Shown piece after piece: positions 23,457-34,161 of a stretch of 64,000 bases of DNA. Both the position numbers and the translations under genes were made by a program. The notes beneath the pieces are model-generated. The model was not told the DNA's origin, made no database searches, and saw nothing but the letters and a program-made list of their open reading frames with translations. Each line of letters starts with the position of its first letter. Position 1 is the stretch's first letter. This stretch comes from Mantamonas sphyraenae. Its lineage: Eukaryota; CRuMs; Mantamonadidae. The stretch is taken from positions 162,431 to 226,430 of the forward strand of contig JAPMXV010000073.1 in NCBI GenBank assembly GCA_026936335.1, written 5' to 3'.

Positions 23457-25394
23457 TCAGATTTCCATTTCATCGTTCTCCTCCCCTTCTTGCTCGAGCA
23501 CAATCACCCCATTGTCGTCTGTTGTGACGCCACGATCGTCATGCAAGGGAGGCAACACACCCTCTGTGCTGCCTGCCTCAGAGCGTCGTGGTGACCTGCT
23601 GGAGCCGAAAAACTCGCGTTGTCGCCTGCGCTTCTCCTTGTTCTCTTGTTCTTCCTGTGCGTGCACACGTTCGACGACGTCCTGGAAAAACTGCATGCAG
23701 AACATACAAATGTTGACTGGTTCGTACATGCGCGAGGGAATGCGAAAGAGGGCCTTCTCGTCGACGCCCCACTCGCGCCGTTTCTTCTTGGCCACGGTGA
23801 CCCAAGGCAACTGCATCTTCATCCAATCGTTGCGAAAGGATTGGTCGCACACCTCGCAGCGTGTGGTGGTGCCTCGCTTGCTGATGACAGGCTTGGGAGG
23901 CGATGTGGTTTGTGCAAACTTGTCGGGACTTGCCTTGTGCACCACATCCACAGAGAGGTCGTTGCGATGTTGCATGTCCCTCACCAGCTCCTCCAATTCC
24001 GACTTCATCAGCATTTCCTGCCGTGCAAATTCCCTCTGCATCGCCGCACGCTCTTCCTTCTCTGCGTTCAGTTGCGCCACGCGTGCTTCGTACTCTGCAA
24101 TGCTGGCTTCCAAACGTGCCTTTTCCGCCTCCTCCTTCGCCTGCAGGTTGCGCACCGCCTGCGCATGTCGTCCCTCTCGCTTTCTGCTCAATTCTGCCAG
24201 GCGTGCGCGCTGCCGTTCCATCTCTGCCGCCGCCTTTTCTCGTCGGTCGTCCTCCTGCACCCGCTTCGCTTCCAATTCGGCCGCCTGTTCCTCGCGCAGC
24301 TTCTGCAATCGATCACGCAGCTCCTGCGACCGCTCCTCCGCCTGTCTGCGGCTCTGTTCGATCTTGCGCTGCTTTTTTGCCGCCAGCCGGTCGATGCGCT
24401 TTCGTGTGTTGGCTGCCTCCTTGGCTGCCTTGCGCTCCTGTGCCCGTTGTCGCTTCTGAAACTCCCGTTGCGACTCTTTGAACTTTTGGTGGGTCTTTTG
24501 GTTGCGCTTGTGAAACTTGTTGGCCACCCGCTCTCGTTGCGCCTCCGCTGCCGCCGCACGTGCTTCGTACTTGCGTTTGATTTCCTGTTCACGTTCCCTC
24601 TGTGCGGCCGCTTTGGCCCTCCGTCGCTCCTGTGCCTCTTCCTGCCGCAACGACTCTCGGTACGCCGCCTCGTCCGCCTCCAACGCCAGGATGCGCTTCC
24701 GTTGCCGTTCTCGCGCCTCCTCCTCACGCACACGTTTACGGTGTTCCTCGTTGTCCATCAACCCAAGCTTCTTTTCCTTCGACACACTGTGGTGCGGCGC
24801 CACGTGGTCATTGGGTGTCGCGTGCGCGGTGTGTGCGGTGCATCAGTGCAAACACGGTGTCAGTTGTAACGGCTCTCCCTCTTTGCACCCCTCCGTCTCG
24901 CCACACACTCACCGTGCACGCTTTTCCTCTTGAATCAGCTTGATTTTCACTTTGGTGCGCACTGCAGTCGACGAAATCGACGTCGTGGACATCCCAGAGC
25001 CTGGTGAGAGGACTTCCAAGGCACGTGATCCCACGCCCCCTGTGTTTTGTCCTCGGATGGTCACCTTGCTCCCTTCTCCTCGTTCCAATGCCTCCTCCAA
25101 ATCCTTCTCTGCTTCTCGTTTGAGTCTCTCACGAAGTGCCATGGCGTTGGCTCGCTGTCTGTCGCGGCGGCGCTCGTTGGCCCGGATGGTCGTTTCCAAC
25201 TTGGCCCCATTGGACAGCTGCTTTACCTGGTTGGCTTTGGCCCGTTTGATGCGCTCTACATTGCGTTTGTGCCGCCGTTGCACCTCTGCTTGCATCCGTT
25301 CCTGTCGCGACGGCGTCAATCCGGGCGAGTGCAGGATTGACACCGGGCTCTGCGTCTGTCCAGGGGTCTTTGATGATCGCACGTGACGCTGCAT
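23457..25394 (-). CDS. Coiled-coil protein with a CxxC pair, in the palindrome spacer
   Basis: Exons are complement(24913..25394) and complement(23457..24786). The intron has donor GTGAGT, branch CTGACAC and acceptor CACAG, and joins in phase 2 to read KRARVSKEKK. 603 residues. Residues ~20-420 are nearly all Arg/Glu/Gln/Ala coiled coil. Near residue ~450 a compact segment holds two CxxC pairs (CEVCDQSF and, ~45 residues on, CMFCMQFF), which could form a zinc site. The C-terminus is acidic. A GTG six bases upstream of the ATG was rejected as start. It is single copy while everything around it in the inverted repeat is doubled. I do not recognise the family; the pattern resembles the coiled-coil gene at 1.2-3.8 kb in composition only. 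Confidence 0.75.
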
Positions 25395-25491
25395 GTTCAC
25401 GTGTCAACACCAAAACAAGAATAAGTTGCGGGAGGAGAGAAGGTGTGGGGTGGCAGCAAGTGGTGTGGTGTTGGAAGGGATCGCGCGGGTG

Positions 25492-27430
25492 AGGATGATT
25501 GATCAACGCCTCCATTCCTGGTCCCACTTTGCAACATCTCCTCTCCTCTCCTCTCCTTTCCTCTCTGTCTCTCGCTGTGTTGCCAACACCAGCACTGGGG
25601 CGGATCCTTGCTTTGGGCGAGAGTCCGGTAGCGAGCGAGCTTCTGCCGTCATATGCAGCATACCATCTCCCACTCCCATTCCCATCCCCTCACTCCCTTC
25701 TTACTCGGGCTTGCGCACCAGAATGGCGTACATGGGCGTAAAGATGCCCGTCTCACCACCTGCCACCAGAGCGTCGGCTGCTGCGTTCAGCATGTCACTC
25801 GTCTCTGTCGTGCCCTTGGGTGCCAGCCACAGTGCCTCCAGGATGCTCACGGCCACACGCGTCGTCATGCGACCCGCCCACGTGCGACGGAAGCCCTCCA
25901 GAGTGAACGACGGCGACAGCGACTCGTACCAGGGCACGGGGCTGTCCAGAGCCACGTCACGCTCAAACACAATCTCAAACCCGGCCTTTTCCAGGCACTC
26001 GATCGTGTACTCCATCGTGTCCATGTCCGGCAGACCATCTCCCACCTCGATCCCCTTCTTGATCTCCTGGTGCTCACGGTTCTGCGGGTCGTATCGCGGC
26101 GTCAAGCACCACTCGTAGCTGAAGAACGTGCCTCCGGGCTTCAGCACACGGAAGATCTCTGCGTACAGCTCGTTCTTGTCCGGTGCATGGCACGTTGCCT
26201 CCACTGCAAACGCACGGTCAAACTCTCCGTCCTCCACAGGCATGTCCATGAAGCTGCACTTCAGGAAGCTGCAGCAGTGGTCCAGTCCTGCGTCGATGTT
26301 GTACTGCTTGCCCTTGGCAATCTGTGTCCCCATTCGCCGTCAGCGTCCTTTCCAGGTCCACCCGAAACGGGAAAGTTCACGAAAAGCCAGTTCGCCCACG
26401 CGTTTCCCACCCTCACCCTCTCCACTCACCTGGTGCGCGTTGTTGTTGGCACCCACAATGTGCACAAGGTCCTCCTCCTTCGTCACACCGTGGTTCAGAA
26501 AGCTGTGTGTGTGTGTCCCGCCCGCGTCAGCCTCCCAACCACCCTTTCCGGCGTGTATGTCCCTCGACTTTTCCTCGCCTCTCGCCCCCGCCCATCGCCC
26601 ATCCATATCCATCCCCCATCCACTCCATCCTCCTCTCCACACCCTTCCCACTCCCACACTTACCGAGACACGTTGCGCATGGGTCCGCCAATGCCGCACC
26701 CAAGGTCCACAATCTTGTCGCCCGGCTGCGCCTGAAGCATGTGCCCAAGCCAGTACTCGTGGCGCTTGATCGACTCCAGGAACGTCTCTCCCACAGCACG
26801 GGATGCAAAGTGGAATCCCTCGCCCCATCTGCATGTTTGTCCATGTGTCCCATCATCCCCACCATCCTCTGTGTCAGCCCGTGGGCAACACTCCACCGGT
26901 TGCGTTTTTTTTCGGCCGTTCGTTCCTGGACCCAACCTGGCCAACCACACACAAAAAAACCACGCCGTGCGCCCTTTCCCACACCGCTGGCTTGTGTCAC
27001 AACTTACCCGTGGATGTAAAACTCGGTAACCAGATCGTAGTAGGCGTTGACCATGTCCAGGGACGTGGTCTTGCGCTCCTCGCTCTTGTCGCCCTTGGAA
27101 TCGTCGTGGACGGCCAGGTAGCTCTTGATGGTCGAGTTGACGTCGACGCCCGACGCAGGGACGGCAGACAAGCCGGCGTGGCTCTTGAGTCCCGAAGTCT
27201 CCTTCTGTGCCTTGGTTTCAAACGTGTTGGACATGGGTGGGTGTCGGATGGGTGTGTTTGGTGTTGGTTGAGGTGGTTGGGAAGGGGGCGGGATCGGGGG
27301 GGGAGGTTATGGAAGACATGGATGGGGAAGAGAAAGGGAATGATTGATTGTGTGTGTGAGGTGTATGTGAGGTGGGTCATCATCATCATTCCATTGCAGT
27401 CTCTTCATTTCTCCATGAACTGCTTACTCT
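25492..27430 (-). repeat. Right arm of ~1.9 kb inverted repeat
   Basis: Reverse-complement partner of 21490..23405. The ~2.1 kb spacer 23406..25491 is unique. The 3' flank segment 25492-25700, between the second methyltransferase stop and the coiled-coil gene start region, keeps the GAGAGGAGAGGAGATG repeats seen in the left arm. Confidence 0.9.
25701..27234 (-). CDS. Sterol C24-methyltransferase (ERG6/SMT type), copy 2
   Basis: Exons are complement(27008..27234), complement(26664..26828), complement(26430..26502) and complement(25701..26321). Each has exactly the length of its counterpart in copy 1 (227, 165, 73, 621). The predicted 361-residue protein is identical to copy 1 by eye. Substitutions such as ACATGGGCAGG versus ACGTGGGCGGG are silent, and the introns differ at only a few bases. 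It is transcribed in the same direction as the spacer gene, ~300 bp downstream of that gene's start. Either very recent duplication or continuing gene conversion between arms would explain the identity. An assembly artefact of a hairpin is also possible. Confidence 0.92.
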
Positions 27431-29476
27431 GCCTTGCCCATCCACGCCAACACCCTCTCCATCACCTCATCCGGCACCGTCCACCACGCACAACTCGCCT
27501 CATACCCTTCCATCCCCCCACACTCAAACATCACTTCCCTCTCCTCCCCATTCATCACCAACGCCACTTCCATCCCCTCATCCACCACCCCACTCCACCC
27601 AATCCAATGCCACTCTCTCCTCCATCCTGCCTCCCTCACCAACTCCACCGTCTCTTCCCTCACTGTAGCACCCCAGCCTTGTAATGCCTCCACCACCTCA
27701 TCATTCCCTTCCTTCACCGCTCGTTCCAACGCCGTGTCTGCCCACGCAGCAAGCGTGTCTACAGGCACACCCCACTCCCTCAGCCCAGCCATCCTCTCCA
27801 CATCACCACACTCCACAAACTCCACATGCCGCTCATTGTTCCTCTTCAACAGTGACCGCAGTGGATCATACACTAGGGATCCAGTGTCAATCTTCCAGCA
27901 CGATCGATTGTTTTCCATCGCAACTGCCAATGCTGATGCTCCCTTTGTTGTGATGAAATTGGCCCCGAGTTCCAGTTCCTGCAAGGTGCTGTTCTCAGCA
28001 AGCGCCTGTGCCAGTGCCACTGCTCCTGCTGCTCCGATGTTGTTGTGTCTGAGGAGCATTGTGTGCAAGGTGCTGTTCTTGCACAGCGCCTGCGCCAGAG
28101 CAGCTGCTCCGTTGTCCCCGATGCTGTTCCTGCAGAGTATGAGTGTCTGCAAGCTGTTGTTTTCACCCAGTCCCTGAGCCAGTGCTGATGCTTCTTTCTT
28201 CCCGATGTTGCTGTCCCTTAGGTCCAGTCTCTGCAAGCTGTTGTTTTCCGTCAGTGCTTTTGCCAGTGCTGCGGCTCCTTCGACTCCGATGACATTGCCC
28301 TCAATGTTTAGGCGACGCAAGGTGCTGTTCCCACTCAGCGCCTGTGCCAGCGCTGTTGCTCCCTCGTCCCCGACGTTGGTGTTGTAGAGTTGCAATGTCT
28401 GCAAGCTGCTGTTGGTGCACAGTGCCTTGCTCAGTGCTGTTGCACCTTCTGCACCGATGGAGTTGCTGTTGAGATTGAGTGTCAGCAAGCTGCTGTTGTT
28501 GCACAGTGCCATGCTCAGTGCACTTGCACCTTCTGCTTCGATGCCGTTCTTGCTGAGGTCCAGTGTCTGCAAGCTGTTGTTGTCACACAGTGCCTGGGCC
28601 AGCGCTGATGTTCCCTCTTCCCCGATGTCGTTGCTGTTCAGGTCCAGTGTCCGCAAGGTGTCGTTCACAGACAGAACCATTGCCAGTGCTGTTGCTCCCT
28701 CGTCCCCGATCGTGGTGTGGTGAAGCTGCAAAGTCACCAAGGTGCTGTTGTTGCAAAGTGCCTTGCCCAGTGCTGTTGCACCTGCTGCACCGATGTAATT
28801 GCCGTCGAGATTCAGTGTCAGCAAGCTGCTATTGTTACAAAGTGCCTTGCTCAGTGCTTTTGCACCCTCTGATCCGATGTAATTGCCGTCGAGGTTCAGT
28901 ATCTGCAAGCTGTTGTTGTCACGCAGAGTCTTTGCCAGTGCTGCTGCCCCTTCGGCTCCGATGTCGTTGAAGCAAAGGCTCAAGCTCCGCAGCGTGCTGT
29001 TCTCACACAGTGCGTCTGCCAATGCTGCTACCCCTCTGTAGCCAAGGCTGTTCTGGTACATTTCCAGGTGCTCCAAACTGCTGTTCTCCCTCAGCGCCTG
29101 CGCCAGTTCTGCTGCTTCCTCTTCCCCAATGACATTGCTGCGAAGGTTCAGTGACTTCAAGCTGCTGTTCTTTGCCAGTGCCTTTGCCAGTGTCACCATC
29201 AGTTTGTCAACGATCTTGTTCCCCAGGTTCAAATGCTGCACCACTCGTGTCAGCGATCACCTCCCGTATCTCACGCAACCATCGTCCATAATCTACTCCC
29301 TCCTTGCGTTCGTGTCTCCCCTCTCAACCCTCCCCGTCTGTGACACGTCCACGACTTCCCCCTCCCTTCGCGCAGCGCAAACTTGCCTCCCCCGCCTCTT
29401 CCAACGCAACGCCAATGCGCTCTTCATCGCCGCTCTGCAGCAATTCCTTCCAGTCTACATCCATCTGTGTGCCCAT
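27424..29476 (-). CDS. LRR-ankyrin family protein R1 (GC-AG intron)
   Basis: Exons are complement(29387..29476) and complement(27424..29235); 633 residues, ~16 LRRs. Exon 1 is MGTQMDVDWKELLQSGDEER. The 151-bp intron starts with the non-canonical GCAAGT, as in L7. Exon 2 begins HLNLGNKIVDKLMVTLAKAL, as in L7, but later repeats resemble L1/L2 (EHLEMYQNSLGYRG, RRLNIEGNVIG.EGAAALAK). The C-terminal module is complete but ends AWMGKAE with TAA, while the other array members end with TGA. It lies next to the right arm of the palindrome, in mirror orientation to L8. Confidence 0.84.
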
Positions 29477-29745
29477 GGTCAATCAACTGGTCCTGCGTCC
29501 CGTGTGAGCTCGCACGTCACATCCAATTCAGCATCCGCTTTTTGCCCTTCCAAAACACCCCTCCCATGACCCAGCCCATCCACAGTCACATCCCTCTCTC
29601 TGCACTCCATTCCCTCCTTGCACACCAACCTTGTCTCTCTTTCCAAGTTCCAGTGGTCCCCTCAGTGCATCCGAGCACCAGACACCCAACACTCTCCTTT
29701 CCCTTCCCACCCACCAACCCACCAAATACCAACATTCATTCCCCC
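29477..29745 (-). repeat. LRR-gene intergenic/promoter cassette between R2 and R1
   Basis: 269 bp in reverse orientation with the standard blocks (on the minus strand: GACGCAGGACCAGTTGATTGACC before the start, TGGGTCATGGGAGGGGTGTT, GTTGGTGTGCAAGGAGGGAA). It is closest to the cassette before L6. Confidence 0.75.
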
Positions 29746-31295
29746 TCACCCTCCCTTGCCCATCCACCCCAACACCCTCTCCATCACCTCATCCGGCACC
29801 GTCCACCACGCACAACTCGCCTCATACCCTTCCATCCCCCCACACTCAAACATCACTTCCCTCTCCTCCCCATTCATCACCAACGCCACTTCCATCCCCT
29901 CATCCACCACCCCACTCCACCCAATCCAATGCCACTCCCTCCTCCATCCTCCCTCCCTCACCAACTCCACCGTCTCTTCCCTCACTGTAGCACCCCAGCC
30001 TTGTAATGCCTCAACCACCTCATCATTCCCTTGCTTCACCGCTCTCTTCAACGCCGTCTCCTCACGTGCAGCAAGCGTGTCCACAGGCACACCCCACCCC
30101 CTCAACGCACCCATCCTCTCCACATCCCCACATTCCACAAACTCCACATGCCGATCCTTGTTCCTCTTCAACAGTGACTGCAATGCCTCATTGAAAACGA
30201 CTTGGAACTCAATCTGCCAGCACGATCGATTGTTTTCCATCGCCTTTGCCAGTGCCGATGCACCTTCTTCCCCGATGCTGTTCTGGTTGAGGAACAGTCT
30301 TTGCAAGCTGCTGTTCTCACTCAGTCCCTCAGCCAGAGAGGATGCGCCTGCTTTCCCGATGCTGTTCTGGTCGAGGAGCATTGTCTGCAAGGTGCTGTTC
30401 TCCCTCAGTGCCTGCGCCAGAGCTGCTGCACCTTCGTCCCCGATCCGGTTCGTGTAGATTTGCAACATCAACAAACTGCTTTTGCCATTCAGTGCGTGTG
30501 CAAGTGCTGCTCCTCCTTCTGCCCCGATGTCGTTGACGTTGAGACGCAGTTCCCTCAAGTTGCAGTTGCAAAGTGCCTGTGCCAGTGCTGCAGCTCCCTT
30601 GTCACCGATTGAGTTGCTTTCGAGGTTCAGTGTCCGCAAGATGTGGTTCTCCCTCAGGACATGCGCCAGTTTCGCTGTTCCTTCGTCCCCGATGTTGTTG
30701 CCGTCGAGGGAGAGTGTTTGCAAGCCGTTGTTCTCTCCCAGTGCCATTGCAAGCGCCGTTGCTCCTTCTTCCCCAATGCCGTTCATGCGTAGGTTCAGTG
30801 TCTGCAAGCAGCGGTTCTTACTCAATGCCTGCGCCAGTTCCGCTGCCCCTTCTGCTCCAATGCTGTTGCCGAAGAGATTCAGCGTCTTCAAGCTGCTGTT
30901 CTCGCCCAGTGCATGTGCCAGTGCCGCTGCTCCTTCGTCACCAATGCGGTTTCCGATGAGATTCACTGTCTGCAAGCTGGTATTCACACACAATGCCTGT
31001 GCCAGTGCTGCTGCCCCTTCTGCTCCGAAGGTTTTGTTGTAGTTGATGTTCAACGTGCGCACACTGCTGTTCACCGCAAGAGCCTGGGCCAGTGCAGCTA
31101 CCTCCTCTGCCCCAACGTCCCGCCAACTCAGTTTCAATGTCTGCCCAGAGTGTCAGTCACCACCGCCCATGCCCTCGCACGGGAGACGTTGGCCCCCAAA
31201 CATACCTCCCCCGCCTCTTCCAACGCCACTCCAATGCGCTCTTCATCACCACTCTGCAACAGTGAAACCCAGTCCACTTTCGTCTGTGTGTTCAT
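29746..31295 (-). CDS. LRR-ankyrin family protein R2
   Basis: Exons are complement(31206..31295) and complement(29746..31140); 494 residues, ~11 LRRs. Exon 1 is MNTQTKVDWVSLLQSGDEER. The intron is 65 bp, the shortest of the family (donor GTATGT, branch ACTGACAC, acceptor GGCAG). Exon 2 starts TLKLSWRDVGAEEVAALAQA, the L6/L8 subtype, with the atypical second repeat NINYNKTFGAEGAAAL. The C-terminal module is intact with VDTLAAREETALKRAVKQGN. Confidence 0.85.
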
Positions 31296-31554
31296 GGTCA
31301 ACCAACTGGTCCTGCGTCCAGTGTGAGCTCGAGCAATTCAACATCCTCTCTATGCCCTTCCACAACACCCCTCCCATGACCCAGCCCATCCACAGTCACA
31401 TCCCTCCCTCAGCACACTCTTCCCTTCTTGCAGACCAACCTTGTCTCTTTCCAAGTTCCAGTGGGCCACCCAGTGCATACGAGCAGCAGACACCCAACTC
31501 CCACCTTTCCCCTCCCACCCACCAACCCACCCAATGCCACCATTCATTCCCTCC
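31296..31554 (-). repeat. LRR-gene intergenic/promoter cassette between R3 and R2
   Basis: 259 bp, reverse orientation, standard blocks. The start-proximal block reads ACTGGACGCAGGACCAGTTGG on the minus strand, and the first copy of the GGGATG block is altered to TGAGGGAGGGATG. Confidence 0.7.
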
Positions 31555-33778
31555 TCACCCTCCCTTACCCATCCACCCCAACACCCTCTCCATCACCTCA
31601 TCCGGCACCGTCCACCACTCACAACTCGCCTCATACCCATCCATCCCCCCACACTCAAACATCACTTCCCTCTCCTCCCCATTCATCACCAACGCCACTT
31701 CCATCCCTTCATCCACCACCCCACTCCACCCAATCCAATGCCACTCCTTCCTCCATCCTCCCTCCCTCACCAACTCCACCGTCTCTTCCCACACTGTAGC
31801 ACCCCAGCCCCGCAATGCGTCCACCACCTCATCATTCCCTTGCTTCACCGCTGTTTCCAACGCCGTGCCCACAAGTGTAGCAAGCGTGTCCACAGGCACA
31901 CCCCACTCCCTCAGTGCAGCCATCCTCTCCACATCCCCACATTCCACAAACTCCACATGCTGCTCCTTGTTCCTGATCAACAGTGCTTTCAGAGTGGAGT
32001 CGACGTATCCAAAATCAATCTGCCAGCATGATCGATTGTTTTCCATCGCCTTGATCAGAGCGGATGCACCTGCCTCCTCGATGTTGTTGTCTGCGAGGTA
32101 CAGTCTCTGCAAGGTGGTGTTCTCAGCAAGCGCCTGTGCCAGTGCCACTGCTCCTGCTGCGCTGATAACATTGTTTCTGATATTCAGTCTCTGCAAGGTG
32201 CTGTTCTTACTCAGTCCCTCAGCCAGAGCTGATGCACCTTCTTCCCCGACGCTGTTGTTGTCGAGGAGCATTGTGTGCAAGGCGCTGTTCTCACTCAGCG
32301 CCTGCGCCAGTACTGTTGCCCCATGTACGCCAATGTTATTGTTGTTGAGATTCAGTTGCTGCAAGCTGTTGTTCTTACTCAACGCCTGTGCCATTGCCGC
32401 TGTCCCTTCCGCCCCGAGGTTGTTCATGCTGAGGCCTAGTGTCTGCAAGCTGCTGTTCTGACTCAGTCCCTGAGCCAGAGCTGGTGCTCCTTCTGCCCCG
32501 ATGCTGTTCTGATTGAGGTACAGTCTCTGCACGCTGTTGTTCTCACACAGTCCCCTAGCCAGACCTGAGGCTCCTTCTGCCCCAATGCTGTTTCTGTCGA
32601 GGTAGATGGTCTTCACGCTGCTGTTCTCACTCAGTGTCTGCCCAAGCGCTGCTGCCCCTGTGTCCCCGATGCTGTTTAAGCTGAGATGCATGGTTTGCAA
32701 GCTACTGTTCGAACTCAGTGCCTGCCCAAGTGCTGTTGCCCCTTCGTCTCCGATGCCGTTCTTGCTGAGAAACAGTTGCTTCAAGCTGTTGTTCTCACTC
32801 AACGCCTGTGCCAGCGTGGATACTCCATCAGCATTGATGTAGTTGTTGTAGAGGTCCAGGGTCTGCAAGCTGCTGTTCTCACTCAGTGCCTGCCCCAGTG
32901 CTGCTCCTCCTTTGTCACCAATCTGGTTTGCGCTGAGACGCAGTTCCATCAAGTTGGAGTTGCCACAAAGTGCCTGGGCCAGTGCTGCTGTTCCTTCGTC
33001 ACCGATTCTGTTGCTTTGAAGGCCCAGTGTCTGCAAAGTGCTGTTCAATCGAAGTGCCGCGGCCAGTTTTGCTGCTGCTTCTGCACCGATGCCATTATTG
33101 TTCACAATCAGCTGCTGCAAGCTACGGTTGCCACACAGTGACTTTGCGAGTGCTGCAGCTCCCTTGTCACCGATTCTGTTGCCGTGCAAGTCAAGCGTCC
33201 GCAAGGTGCTGTTCACACACAACGCCTGTGCCAGAAGAGCTGCTCCTTCTGCCCCAACTGTGTTGTCGGTTAAAATCAGTGTCTGCAAGCTGCTGTTGGC
33301 ACTCAATCCCTCGGCCAACGCTGCAGCTCCTTCGTACCCGATGCGGTTGTCCTGGAGCAAAAGCGCCAGCAAGCCGCTGTTCTCACCCAGTGCCAGTGCC
33401 AGTGCCGCTGCTCCTTCGTCCCGAATGCGGTTCCCGTAGAGATTCACTGTCTGCAAGCTGTTGTTCACACACAATGCCTGTGCCAGGGCTACTGCCCCCT
33501 CTACTCCGAAGGCTTTGTTGCAGTTGAGTTTCAGCGTGCGCACACTGCTGTTCTCAGCCACTGCTGTGGCCAGTGCAACTGCCTCCTCTGCTCTGATGCC
33601 CAGCAAACTCAGTTTCAATGTCTGCAACACGGGTGTCAGTCACCACCGCCCATACCCACGCACGGGCGACGTTCCCCTCTCAACATACCTCCCCCGCCTC
33701 TTCCAACGCCACACCAACGCGCTCCACCTCACCGCTCTGCAGCAATTCCTTCCAGTGTACATCCATCTGTGTGCCCAT
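31555..33778 (-). CDS. LRR-ankyrin family protein R3 (largest member)
   Basis: Exons are complement(33689..33778) and complement(31555..33621); 718 residues, ~19 LRRs. Exon 1 carries changes in the otherwise fixed core (SGEVERVGVALEEAGE instead of SGDEERI). The 67-bp intron has donor GTATGT, branch ACTGACAC and acceptor TGCAG. Exon 2 (TLKLSLLGIRAEEAVALATA) and many inner repeats match L8, but near the end it contains the repeat NIRNNVISAAGAVALAQALAE otherwise found in L1/L2/R1, a visible mosaic of two subfamilies. The C-terminal module is complete and ends GWMGKGG. Confidence 0.85.
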
Positions 33779-34161
33779 GGTCAACCAACTGGCCCTGCGT
33801 CCCTGTGAGCTCCAGCCCGTCACACCAAATTCAGAATCCTCTCTTTGCCCCCCCCCTTTCCCATGACCCAGCCCCATCCACAGTCACATCCCTCCCTCTG
33901 CACACTCTTACCCACACACACCACCAACCTTGTCTCTTTCCAAGTTCCAGTGGGCCACTCAGTGCATCCGAGCACCAAACACACACAACCCCCTCCTTTC
34001 CCCTCCAACCCACCAACCCCTCCCCCCCGCCCCTCTTCTGATATCAGCCCTCGTCGCTCTGTCCCTCCACCACATCCATCCCTTTCCCCCAATCATGCAG
34101 GCTCCCCCCCCGCTCGCCCACAACAAAAACACTTTCCTTTGCATTAACACTCCGTTTGGGC
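33779..34161. repeat. Partial LRR promoter cassette (array right edge) and sAC upstream region
   Basis: The minus strand of 33779-33990 holds the usual cassette blocks upstream of R3 (ACGCAGGGCCAGTTGGTTGACC, GCTGGGTCATGGG, CACTGAGTGGCCCACTGG). No further LRR gene follows; the cassette fades after ~34020. This mirrors the left edge at ~3.8 kb. The remaining ~140 bp up to 34161 must contain the promoter of the adenylyl cyclase gene; I see no defined element. Confidence 0.6.

Noticed and set aside
21490-27430. The inverted repeat as a transposon with terminal inverted repeats
   Set aside because: The arms contain a complete housekeeping-type gene, not short TIRs; no transposase is present in the spacer and no target-site duplication is seen. 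It is better read as a palindromic duplication.
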